From assembly GCA_021158865.1 (NCBI GenBank), contig JAGGSX010000019.1:1-8326 (forward strand): a DNA stretch of 8,326 nt, written 5' to 3'. Positions within the stretch are counted from its first letter, which is position 1; every line of letters starts with the position of its first letter. The notes below the pieces were generated by a model. It was not told the origin of the DNA. It saw nothing but the letters and a program-made list of their open reading frames with translations, and ran no database searches. This document shows, piece by piece, positions 1-6,167 of the stretch. The DNA comes from Thermoplasmata archaeon. Lineage in GTDB: Archaea > Thermoplasmatota > E2 > UBA202 > JdFR-43. A program made the translations under genes and the position numbers.

Positions 1-231
1 GCTTATATATTTATGATGTCATATACAGGATGGTTTTTGGTTGAGCTATATTATATGATGAAAAGATTCGGAAAAAGAAGAATTGGAAAAGCAATCAATT
101 CAATGATTCCTATCCTTCTTTTCATTTTTGCTTTATTGCTTCTTGGTCAAAATATCCCTATTCTATTCTTATTTTTCTCTATCCTCGCCATCTTTATTTT
201 CATGAAAACGGTAGTTTTAACTGGAGGATAA
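1..231 (+). CDS. C-terminal part of an integral membrane protein (5' end outside window)
   Basis: The reading frame is open from the first base and ends at TAA 229-231, giving 76 visible residues. An ATG lies at base 13, but no promoter or ribosome site can be seen before it and the frame continues upstream, so I treat it as the tail of a longer protein. The visible part has an aromatic segment (GWFLVELYYMM), a basic stretch (KRFGKRRIGK) and two strongly hydrophobic segments around residues 34-46 and 50-67 that would cross the membrane. It ends TVVLTGG with no charged tail. I do not recognise the family. It converges on the minus-strand gene ending at 244, with 12 bases between the stop codons. 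A complete 72-residue protein starting at base 13 remains possible. Confidence 0.55.
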   Translation, partial: AYIFMMSYTGWFLVELYYMMKRFGKRRIGKAINSMIPILLFIFALLLLGQNIPILFLFFSILAIFIFMKTVVLTGG

Positions 232-244
232 ATCAAATTGATTT
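230..244. repeat. 15-base palindrome between convergent stop codons
   Basis: AAATCAA, a central A, and TTGATTT form a perfect 7-base inverted repeat that spans the 12-base gap between two convergent genes and touches both stop codons. It could be a weak bidirectional termination or protein-binding site. Being purely AT-rich with almost no loop, it may also be chance. Confidence 0.35.
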
Positions 245-444
245 CATTCTTCAACTTGTCTTAGCTTATAATAACAATACACTATGCCCAGAATACCAAG
301 TATAAGCCCGAAGATCAGAAAAAATAAATGGAACTGGGAGGAGTAATTTTTATGCAAAATTTCGGGAATGTAATGAATGCCATACACTATTAACCATATT
401 ATTGACAGAATAAGCAATGCTGTCCATTTTCTTTTCCAACACAT
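244..444 (-). CDS. Small two-helix membrane protein downstream of the recombinase
   Basis: This 66-residue protein has a basic start (MCWKRKW), a hydrophobic helix at about residues 8-24 (ALLILSIIWLIVYGI), a short polar loop with His and Asn, a second helix at about 39-58 (FHLFFLIFGLILGILGIVY) and a charged tail (KLRQVEE). The positive start suggests an N-in, C-in hairpin in the membrane. Its ATG lies 4 bases after the recombinase stop codon. A GTGAT sequence 4 bases before the ATG could pair with the 3' end of archaeal 16S rRNA, so it is probably co-transcribed with the recombinase. I do not recognise the family. It resembles in size the small two-helix DUF3311-type proteins found next to transporters, but no transporter is visible. 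It is probably a real gene given the clean topology and spacing. Confidence 0.55.
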   Translation of the reverse strand: MCWKRKWTALLILSIIWLIVYGIHYIPEILHKNYSSQFHLFFLIFGLILGILGIVYCYYKLRQVEE

Positions 445-448
445 TTTA

Positions 449-1276
449 TCACTTTAAAAATTTCTTCTCTCCGCCTTCAATGACAAAAATTTTTCCTTTC
501 TTTTTTGCTTTTTTATGCTTCAATTTCTGGACTTCATTGAATTCATCAATGCCAACAATGGCGGCATGGCTTCCTTTAAATAAAATTTCCTCCCACTCAA
601 TGTAGCCGCAGTATATGGGGTTGGACAAAATTCTTGCCACCGTTTTTTTATTCCATTTCCCTCCTTTTTTTGTTTTTATTTTATTTTCATTGAGCCAATC
701 TGAAATTTTTTTGAGGCTATACCCATCTAAATACATATCATATATTTTTTTTACAATTTTTGCATTCCCATCCAGAACAAAATTTCCATTATCATACTTA
801 TAGCCATACGGCGACGGCGAGCCCAGCAATCCTTTTCCCTGCTTTGCCTTCTGGCGCATGCCAACATAAACGCGTTCTCCAATCTGTTCGCTTTCAAGCT
901 GTGCTATGCGTTGTATAATGTCCATGACAAATCGACCCATTGCCGTGCTTGTGTCCAAGCTTTCTGTCATTGAAACAAATTCTTTATTTTTTTTTCTCAA
1001 CTCTTCCATCATCAGCATGAAATTTTTGCTATTTCTGTGTATCCTGTCCATTTTCATTACAAGCAGAATATCCCATTTATCCATGTCTTCCATCATTTTT
1101 TTGTAAGCTGGTCTATTTACATTTCTACCGCTATAGCCATCATCGATATACTCTCCAGCTATTTTCCATCCTCTCGCCTTACAATAGCTACGTAATTTTT
1201 CAATTTGAGCAGCAAGACTAAATCCTTCCTTTGCCTGATCCTCCGTGCTCACACGAGCATATATTGCGACCCTCAT
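449..1276 (-). CDS. Serine site-specific recombinase (resolvase/invertase family, short form)
   Basis: This protein is expected to cut and rejoin DNA through a 5'-phosphoserine link at short recombination sites. The resolvase catalytic domain covers residues 1-140. Nucleophile Ser10 sits in YARVSTEDQ with Arg8 nearby, and Asp77-Arg78-x-x-Arg81 (MDRIHR) supplies the other active-site arginines. The YSGRNVNRPAY segment (48-58) is typical of the large-serine-recombinase/Pin-like group. Residues 152-255 match the 'Recombinase' DNA-binding domain (GSPSPYGYKY; KKTVARILSNPIYCGY; FNEVQKL). At 275 residues it lacks the zinc ribbon and long coiled coil of the large serine integrases (usually 450 or more), and it ends in a Lys-rich tail. 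No active-site residue appears to be missing, so it may be functional. The start is supported by a GGAGG element 6 bases upstream. Its DNA target is unknown; candidate sites lie in the 1277-1479 gap. A 66-residue membrane protein follows directly. Confidence 0.93.
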   Translation of the reverse strand: MRVAIYARVSTEDQAKEGFSLAAQIEKLRSYCKARGWKIAGEYIDDGYSGRNVNRPAYKKMMEDMDKWDILLVMKMDRIHRNSKNFMLMMEELRKKNKEFVSMTESLDTSTAMGRFVMDIIQRIAQLESEQIGERVYVGMRQKAKQGKGLLGSPSPYGYKYDNGNFVLDGNAKIVKKIYDMYLDGYSLKKISDWLNENKIKTKKGGKWNKKTVARILSNPIYCGYIEWEEILFKGSHAAIVGIDEFNEVQKLKHKKAKKKGKIFVIEGGEKKFLK

Positions 1277-1279
1277 TTT

Positions 1280-1287
1280 CCCCCTCC
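1280..1287 (-). promoter_or_regulatory. Shine-Dalgarno site of the recombinase
   Basis: On the minus strand GGAGGGGG stands just before the ATG at 1276, with the GGAGG core 6 bases away. It fixes the start codon and shows that this mRNA has a leader, unlike the leaderless promoters at 2129 and 8067. Confidence 0.75.
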
Positions 1288-1386
1288 AAAGTGGCTAACG
1301 GTAGTCCGTAAGACACTATATTTTTGCAACATATAAGCATTGCTAAATTTGCATGAATAGCAAAATGGGCATTTTAGTATAGCAAA

Positions 1387-1394
1387 TATATAAA
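1387..1394 (-). promoter_or_regulatory. Putative TATA box for the recombinase
   Basis: The minus strand reads TTTATATA, a perfect match to the archaeal TATA box. Transcription would start near 1363 and give a leader of about 85 bases. A second, weaker box (CTTATAT, minus strand, 1331-1337) would start near 1308. Which one is used cannot be decided by eye. Confidence 0.4.
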
Positions 1395-1406
1395 CTACAT
1401 ATACAA

Positions 1407-1427
1407 AATAATGGATATGCCATTATT
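1407..1427. promoter_or_regulatory. 21-base dyad, possible operator
   Basis: AATAATGG, a 5-base spacer ATATG, and CCATTATT form a perfect 8-base inverted repeat in the divergent gap, centred 63 bases before the ATG at 1480. Its length and spacing suit a dimeric DNA-binding protein. It could serve as an operator for either divergent gene or as a recombination site for the neighbouring serine recombinase. Confidence 0.4.
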
Positions 1428-1452
1428 CCATTTTTCTGATGATGCCGCAAAT

Positions 1453-1462
1453 TTGTTAACAA
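1453..1462. promoter_or_regulatory. 10-base palindrome next to the TATA box of the methyltransferase-like gene
   Basis: TTGTTAACAA is a perfect palindrome directly upstream of the AT-rich box at 1463-1471, where transcription factor B would bind. A repressor bound there could block initiation. Short palindromes also occur by chance in AT-rich DNA. Confidence 0.3.
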
Positions 1463-1471
1463 TATAATTTA
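1463..1471 (+). promoter_or_regulatory. Putative TATA box of the nicotianamine-synthase-like gene
   Basis: TATAATTTA is centred near 1467, about 27 bases before the in-frame ATG at 1495 but only 13 before the ATG at 1480. In this window other TATA boxes lie 25-27 bases before leaderless starts, so the box favours the second ATG as the true start. Confidence 0.4.
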
Positions 1472-1479
1472 TTTACGTC

Positions 1480-2043
1480 ATGGCATATATCAATATGCAT
1501 GGCAAGAATTTGCATGATAAACTATTCATCTTGTTTGAAAAATTTTTGCATAACTTTCATCATGCCTACATCAATTTATATGAAAAGATGACCATGGAAG
1601 AATTCCAGATGGTAAATATTAAGCCAAGCGATAGAGTCATTCATATTGGATGCGGTCCAATTCCTAATACTCTTGTAATACTCGCAAAAAATATTCCTGC
1701 CATCTATATTGGTATAGATAGAGATATACAGGCTGTTGAAATGGCAAGGGAAATAGTAAAAAAATATAATCTAAATATAAAAGTGGAATATGGAGATGCA
1801 TTGAAATATCCAATAAAAGATTTTGATGTAATAATAATTTCATTTGGAGTTGAACCCCATAACAAGATTTTTGAAAGAATAAAAAATGATGCAAAAGAGG
1901 ATGCAAGAATAATTTATAGAAAACAATATGATTTTCTTGACTTTATATATGGAAAAAGAAGCATACCAGAAGGTTTTAAAGTAATATCTGAGCATAAAAG
2001 AAGAGATATGATAAAATCATATTTACTAAAAAAGTATTCATAG
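1480..2043 (+). CDS. Nicotianamine-synthase-like SAM-dependent enzyme, N-terminally short
   Basis: The core is a Rossmann SAM-binding fold: motif I at 53-68 (VIHIGCGPIPNTLVIL), an acidic residue ending strand 2 (GIDRD, Asp80), GDA at 105-107 and FDVIII at 115-120. The GxGPxPxT form of motif I, followed later by EPHNKIFERI (125-134) and ARIIYRKQYDF (142-152), is what I remember of nicotianamine synthases, including the Methanothermobacter enzyme. These use the aminobutyrate part of SAM to build metal chelators. Tyr34 and Glu41 keep the family's spacing to the glycine motif as I recall it. The family usually has about 100 residues before motif I; here there are only about 52, so the N-terminal helical domain is mostly missing. 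An in-frame ATG at 1495 (residue 6) may be the real start because of TATA-box spacing. A plain class I methyltransferase is the alternative. It stands alone, with no transporter or opine dehydrogenase adjacent. Confidence 0.65.
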   Translation: MAYINMHGKNLHDKLFILFEKFLHNFHHAYINLYEKMTMEEFQMVNIKPSDRVIHIGCGPIPNTLVILAKNIPAIYIGIDRDIQAVEMAREIVKKYNLNIKVEYGDALKYPIKDFDVIIISFGVEPHNKIFERIKNDAKEDARIIYRKQYDFLDFIYGKRSIPEGFKVISEHKRRDMIKSYLLKKYS

Positions 2044-2128
2044 AATATCTAATATATATACTTAGTAGTCAAAGATTTAATAAATACTATAATTTAATTG
2101 ATTGCAATTTTCAACAACAGCCAATGAT

Positions 2129-2138
2129 AATATTTAAG
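2129..2138 (+). promoter_or_regulatory. TATA box of the aminotransferase operon (leaderless)
   Basis: AATATTTAAG is centred about 27 bases before the ATG at 2161, so transcription should begin at or next to the start codon. No Shine-Dalgarno sequence precedes the gene. The rest of the 2044-2160 gap is AT-rich and holds only a weak 5-base inverted repeat (AATTG/CAATT, 2096-2109). Confidence 0.55.
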
Positions 2139-2160
2139 TAGGCAAATTTCATATCCCAGC

Positions 2161-3228
2161 ATGAGACATCAAAAATTATTTACTCCAGGACCAACTGAAG
2201 TGAGGGAAGAAATTTTACAAACTTTATCAACCCCTCAAATCTATCATCGTTCTAAAGAATTTTCAGAGCTATATGCAGAAATACAGCCAAAACTTCAACA
2301 ACTTTTCTATACAAAAAATCCTGTTTTTATATTTCCCTCATCCGCCACAGGCGCCATGGAGGCGGCGGTCATAAACGGCGTCAGGAAAAAATGCTTGAAT
2401 CTTGTAAATGGTGCTTTCTCCAATAGGTGGTATGAGATAACACAGATGAACGGGATAGATTCTGATGCTCTTAATGTAGAATGGGGGAAAGCAATAAAAC
2501 CAGAAATGGTTAAGGAAATGCTTGATAAGGGAGAACATGATGCTGTTACTCTTGTTTTCAATGAAACTTCTACAGGAATGATGAATCCACTGAAAGAAAT
2601 AGCAGAAGTTATAAGAGAATATGATGATGTTCTTCTTTTTGTAGATGCTGTTTCAGCTTTGGGTGGGGTAAAAATAGAAGTGGATAAATTGGGTATAGAT
2701 ATGTGCCTTGCAGGCGTGCAAAAATGCATGGCTCTTCCATCTGGAATAGCTGTTGCTTCAATAAGTGAAAGACTTCTCGAAAGAGCAAATGAAGTCAGGA
2801 GAGGATTCTATTTCAATATCCCAAGGTTATATAAATATCACCTCAAAAATCAGACTATGGTTACGCCTCCAATTCCACATATTTTTGCGTTGAATGCCCA
2901 GCTTGATTATATATTAAAGGAAGAAGGTCTTGAGAAAAGATTTGCGAGACATGAAAAAATGGCAAAAATTGTGCAAAATTGGGCAAGAAAATACTTTGAT
3001 ATTTTCCCAGAGAAAGGATATGAATCAAAGACTGTTACATGCATAAAAAATACGAGAGGCATATCCATAGCAGGATTGAATGAAGAACTTGCAAAATATT
3101 ATCTAAAAATATCAAATGGCTATGGAAAATTGAAGGAAAAAACGTTCAGGATTGCCCATATGGGAGATATGGAAGTTCATGATGTTGAAGGATTACTTGC
3201 ATTGATAGAAGATATACTCAATTTATAA
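2161..3228 (+). CDS. Class V aminotransferase (serine-pyruvate / alanine-glyoxylate type)
   Basis: This cytosolic PLP enzyme moves amino groups between small amino acids and oxo acids. The family includes serine-pyruvate, alanine-glyoxylate and phosphoserine aminotransferases. At 355 residues it is full length. Family marks are FTPGPTEV at 7-14, SSATGAMEA at 60-68 (phosphate/PLP loop), NETSTGMMNP near 134-143, VDAVSALGG at 161-169 with Asp162 contacting the pyridine nitrogen, and AGVQKCMALPSG at 184-195 with Lys188 as the Schiff-base lysine. The usual PPG after this lysine is PSG here. Substrate cannot be decided from sequence; a serine or alanine donor with glyoxylate, pyruvate or hydroxypyruvate as acceptor is most likely. 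The start fits a TATA box 27 bases upstream. The next gene, a folate enzyme, begins 4 bases after the stop, which points to serine/glycine and one-carbon metabolism. Confidence 0.9.
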   Translation: MRHQKLFTPGPTEVREEILQTLSTPQIYHRSKEFSELYAEIQPKLQQLFYTKNPVFIFPSSATGAMEAAVINGVRKKCLNLVNGAFSNRWYEITQMNGIDSDALNVEWGKAIKPEMVKEMLDKGEHDAVTLVFNETSTGMMNPLKEIAEVIREYDDVLLFVDAVSALGGVKIEVDKLGIDMCLAGVQKCMALPSGIAVASISERLLERANEVRRGFYFNIPRLYKYHLKNQTMVTPPIPHIFALNAQLDYILKEEGLEKRFARHEKMAKIVQNWARKYFDIFPEKGYESKTVTCIKNTRGISIAGLNEELAKYYLKISNGYGKLKEKTFRIAHMGDMEVHDVEGLLALIEDILNL

Positions 3229-3232
3229 ATAA

Positions 3233-3796
3233 ATGAAAAAAGAGGAAATTAGAAAAAAAATACTCCAAAAAAGAAATAAGCTAACAGGCAATGAAATATT
3301 GGAGAAGAGCAACAAAATTATTTCAAAACTTACTTCAATAAAGGAATTTAAGGAAGCTAAAAAAATTCTTTGCTATGTATCTTTTGGAAGCGAAGTTTTT
3401 ACTCATGGATTGATAAGAGCTTATATAAACAAAAAAGATATTGCCGTTCCCGTTATAAAAGGAAATGAACTTGCTCTATCGTATATAAAAGATTGGAAAG
3501 AATTGGAAAAAGGCAGATATGGAATATTGGAGCCAAAAGCCATAAGAAATGCAGATATAGATGCCATCTCTTTAGCCATTGTGCCTGCCGTCGCCTTCGA
3601 TGAGCGAGGATATAGAATAGGATATGGAAGAGGATATTTTGATAGATTGCTTGCCAGAATGAATGCTATGAGAATAGGGCTTGGGTATGAATTACAGATA
3701 GTAAAAAAAATACCTGAAGAAAAGCATGATGTTAGAATGGATATGATAATAACTGAAGAGAGAATAATTTTCATGATTGAACCGAATATTTTATAA
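3233..3796 (+). CDS. 5-formyltetrahydrofolate cyclo-ligase (methenyltetrahydrofolate synthetase)
   Basis: This enzyme uses ATP to turn 5-formyltetrahydrofolate into 5,10-methenyltetrahydrofolate and so returns a dead-end folate to the one-carbon pool. The protein is 187 residues, the normal family length. It has the N-terminal pattern KKEEIRKKILQKRNKL (Lys2, Arg7, Arg14), CYVSFGSEV near 46-54, and the family signature at 117-138 (VPAVAFDERG followed by IGYGRGYFDR), which forms the ATP/substrate pocket. DMIITEE near the end matches the conserved C-terminal DxIITE block. The start ATG follows the aminotransferase stop by 4 bases without a Shine-Dalgarno site, so the two genes are most likely one transcript. 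Whether the host uses tetrahydrofolate or a tetrahydromethanopterin-type cofactor cannot be seen, so the exact substrate in this archaeon is an inference. Confidence 0.93.
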   Translation: MKKEEIRKKILQKRNKLTGNEILEKSNKIISKLTSIKEFKEAKKILCYVSFGSEVFTHGLIRAYINKKDIAVPVIKGNELALSYIKDWKELEKGRYGILEPKAIRNADIDAISLAIVPAVAFDERGYRIGYGRGYFDRLLARMNAMRIGLGYELQIVKKIPEEKHDVRMDMIITEERIIFMIEPNIL

Positions 3797-3797
3797 A
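3789..3797 (+). promoter_or_regulatory. Putative TATA box of the surface-protein gene
   Basis: TTTTATAAA overlaps the stop codon of the cyclo-ligase gene and would start transcription near 3820, about 8 bases before the ATG at 3828. An AGGTG sequence at 3818-3822, 5 bases before this ATG, could pair with 16S rRNA. Both support 3828 over the in-frame ATG at 3777. Confidence 0.4.
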
Positions 3798-3827
3798 CAA
3801 TTTTTAAATTATTCAGCAGGTGTAAAT

Positions 3828-6167
3828 ATGAAAAAGGTGTTGGCAATAATTATAATGCTTTCCTTGATACCTATGATTAATATAGGGAGAGGGCAAATTC
3901 AGGAAACATATAATGAAATATATGGCGTTGCTGTCGATAGTCATGGAGATGTTATTGTTACAGGACAATACAAATCTGGAAATAATTATTTAATAAGAAC
4001 GCAGAAATATGATGGAAGCAATGGTCATTTAAAATGGTCTCGAGATTTTTATGAGCCAGGTGTAAAACTTAATGTTGGTAAAGCTGTTGTTGTTGACAGC
4101 AATGATAATATTTACGTTGGCGGCATAGTAGGAAAAAATTATTTCTTACAAAATGGATTTCCAGAAACAGATTATATAATAATAAAATATGACAAAAATG
4201 GAAATAAATTATGGGAAAAAACTTATGATGACCACTTTGCAGATTTTATGTCAGATATGGGCATTGATAGCGATGGAAACATTTATGCAACTGGTATGAC
4301 ATTCACATTTGACCTAAGCTCTCAAACTCTTACAAATGTAAATTTCTGGACAATAAAAGTTAATGGAGTGACGAGTAGCAAGATTGCAGAAGATGAATAT
4401 GATAAAGAAAAACTTGATGCTGCATTTGGAATTGATGTTAGAGGTAGCAATGTTTTTGTAGTTGGTTCAACTGGGGAAGATAATGCAAGTCAGTATGTTG
4501 TAATAAAATATGATAAAAATTTGAATCGCCAGTCAGGATGGCCAAAGTTTTATGGAAATGATGCAACGGCAAGCGATGTTGCAATTTTATCAAATGGTAA
4601 TGTAGCTGTTGCTGGAAATAAAGGAACAAATTTCTGGACTTTAATGCTGGACACCAATGGAAATGAAATATGGAATAAAACAGATGGAAATGCGAAAACT
4701 GATTATACCTTGGGCATTGCATTGGATAGTAATGAAAACATTATCATAGGAAATCATAAAACTTCAGGTGGCGTAGAAAAATGGCATATAGTAAAATATA
4801 GTCCAAATGGACAAGAATTATTAGACAAAAATTTGGGAATAGATGGGGAGATAAAAAAAATAGCAATATATGGAAATTACATAATTGCAGCCGGTTATAA
4901 AGCCGTTGGAGATGAAGAACATTATTGTGTTGCAAAATTTGATGAAAATGGAAATAAGATATGGGAAGGAACAGGTGGAGAAGTATCGGCAGTTAAAGCA
5001 GATTTTGGCTACGCTCCAGCAAATCCAACAAGAGCTGACATAATTCATTTCACAGATTTATCAACAGGAGCAACCCACTGGACATGGGACTTTGGAGATG
5101 GCTCAACAAGTAATCAACAGAATCCCACCCATCAATATAAACAACTTGGAAAATATACTGTAAAACTGACTGTATCTGGACCGGGAGGAAGTGATAGCAA
5201 AAGCAGCCAAATCAAAATAATAAATTCGATTCCAACAGCATCCTTTAATTACAATCCCTTAAATCCAGTAGTTAATCAAGAAATAACATTTGATGGAAGT
5301 AGCAGTTCAGATTTAGATGGAAGTATAACTGCATGGACATGGGACTTTGGAGATGGAAGCGTTGGTGATGGAAATATTGTGAAGCATTCCTATAGTAAAA
5401 ATGGTAGCTATACCATAAAGCTGACCGTCGTAGATAATGATGGAGCAAGCAAAACAGTTTCAAAGGTTATAACCATAAATAATGCCACCAACAACAGCCC
5501 GCCTGTCGCCGCCTTTGGTTTTGAGCCTGCTGAGCCTGAAATTGGTGAAGAAGTTACATTCAATGCAAGTTCAAGTTATGATGAAGATGGCACAATTGTT
5601 TTATATAAATGGGACTGGGACGGAGATGGAAAATATGATAAAGAAACCACACAGCCTGTAATAACTCATTCTTGGGATAATGAAGGGGAATATACCGTTG
5701 TTTTGCAGGTGGAAGATAATGGGAGCATGACAAATACATATAGCAGGGTTGTAAATGTTATTGCAAGTAATGTCGCAAGCAATTTTATTATTTCAGCTCC
5801 AGACAAAATAGATGTTAAAAAAGGTGAAGAAAAAATTGTGGAAATAACCATAAAGAATGGAATGGAAAGCAATATAACTGGAATAAATATAATTGCTGGA
5901 AATTTGGATGGAATAAAAGTCGATGTCAAAGAAAAAAATATAACAATCCTTCCAAATGAAAAGAAGCAAATTCAGATAGGCATAAAAGCCAATGAAAGTG
6001 GAGAGATTTGGCTAAGAGCCGTAGGGAATGAAGGAGGGAATGAAGTAAGGAGCGAAAAAGCAATTATAGATATAAATTTATCCGAAAAAACGCCTTCATT
6101 TACGTTTGTAGCAGTATTCATCTCATTGCTTGTTGTTTTGGCATTATTCAAAAGATGGAAGAGATAG
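3828..6167 (+). CDS. Secreted, membrane-anchored surface protein: seven-bladed beta-propeller plus three PKD domains
   Basis: A 779-residue cell-surface protein. The start at 3828 is chosen because MKKVLAIIIMLSLIPMINIG is a clear signal peptide; an in-frame ATG at 3777 would put 17 polar residues in front and overlap the previous gene. Residues about 28-388 contain seven propeller-type repeats, each with a GIDSDGNIYATG-like turn followed by IIKYDKNGNKLWEKT-like strands. Three PKD domains follow, at about 392-466, 470-552 and 561-646; the first two contain WDFGDG, and the third has WDWDGDGKYD, which looks like a calcium loop. Residues 651-753 form a beta-rich domain like the NEW3/NPCBM-associated group. 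The end (about 755-779) is TPSF, a membrane helix and KRWKR, so most of the protein is outside. Its role may be adhesion, surface-layer structure or ligand binding; no catalytic motif is seen. The A24 peptidase gene overlaps its last 13 bases. Confidence 0.88.
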   Translation: MKKVLAIIIMLSLIPMINIGRGQIQETYNEIYGVAVDSHGDVIVTGQYKSGNNYLIRTQKYDGSNGHLKWSRDFYEPGVKLNVGKAVVVDSNDNIYVGGIVGKNYFLQNGFPETDYIIIKYDKNGNKLWEKTYDDHFADFMSDMGIDSDGNIYATGMTFTFDLSSQTLTNVNFWTIKVNGVTSSKIAEDEYDKEKLDAAFGIDVRGSNVFVVGSTGEDNASQYVVIKYDKNLNRQSGWPKFYGNDATASDVAILSNGNVAVAGNKGTNFWTLMLDTNGNEIWNKTDGNAKTDYTLGIALDSNENIIIGNHKTSGGVEKWHIVKYSPNGQELLDKNLGIDGEIKKIAIYGNYIIAAGYKAVGDEEHYCVAKFDENGNKIWEGTGGEVSAVKADFGYAPANPTRADIIHFTDLSTGATHWTWDFGDGSTSNQQNPTHQYKQLGKYTVKLTVSGPGGSDSKSSQIKIINSIPTASFNYNPLNPVVNQEITFDGSSSSDLDGSITAWTWDFGDGSVGDGNIVKHSYSKNGSYTIKLTVVDNDGASKTVSKVITINNATNNSPPVAAFGFEPAEPEIGEEVTFNASSSYDEDGTIVLYKWDWDGDGKYDKETTQPVITHSWDNEGEYTVVLQVEDNGSMTNTYSRVVNVIASNVASNFIISAPDKIDVKKGEEKIVEITIKNGMESNITGINIIAGNLDGIKVDVKEKNITILPNEKKQIQIGIKANESGEIWLRAVGNEGGNEVRSEKAIIDINLSEKTPSFTFVAVFISLLVVLALFKRWKR
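5079..5101 (+). repeat. 23-base direct repeat, copy 1 (PKD domain 1)
   Basis: This segment, which encodes the TWDFGDG core of the first PKD domain, is identical to 5334-5356. The copies lie 255 bases (85 codons) apart in the same frame. Confidence 0.85.
5334..5356 (+). repeat. 23-base direct repeat, copy 2 (PKD domain 2)
   Basis: Identical to 5079-5101 and in the same frame. The third PKD domain carries only a diverged version. Recombination between the copies would remove exactly one PKD unit without a frameshift. Confidence 0.85.

Noticed and set aside
417..1106. Three Phe/Ser-rich open frames on the + strand inside the recombinase gene
   Set aside because: They are antisense shadows of a gene with clear catalytic motifs, and their low-complexity residues come from the AT-rich complementary strand.
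1298..1309. ACGG-TAGT-CCGT small hairpin in the recombinase leader
   Set aside because: A four-base stem is too short to support a regulatory or attachment-site claim.
2096..2109. AATTG/CAATT inverted repeat before the aminotransferase
   Set aside because: The arms are only five AT-rich bases, expected by chance here, and it lies away from the TATA box.
2307..2729. 140-codon minus-strand open frame opposite the aminotransferase
   Set aside because: It lies fully inside a conserved PLP enzyme gene, has no promoter or ribosome site, and its sequence matches nothing I recognise.
3777..3827. Upstream in-frame ATG that would extend the surface protein by 17 residues
   Set aside because: It would bury the signal peptide, overlap the cyclo-ligase gene and sit before the TATA box. 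The ATG at 3828 has an AGGTG site 5 bases upstream.
3421..3846. 141-codon minus-strand open frame opposite the cyclo-ligase
   Set aside because: It is antisense to the conserved family signature and depends on the complement of common codons. No start signal supports it.
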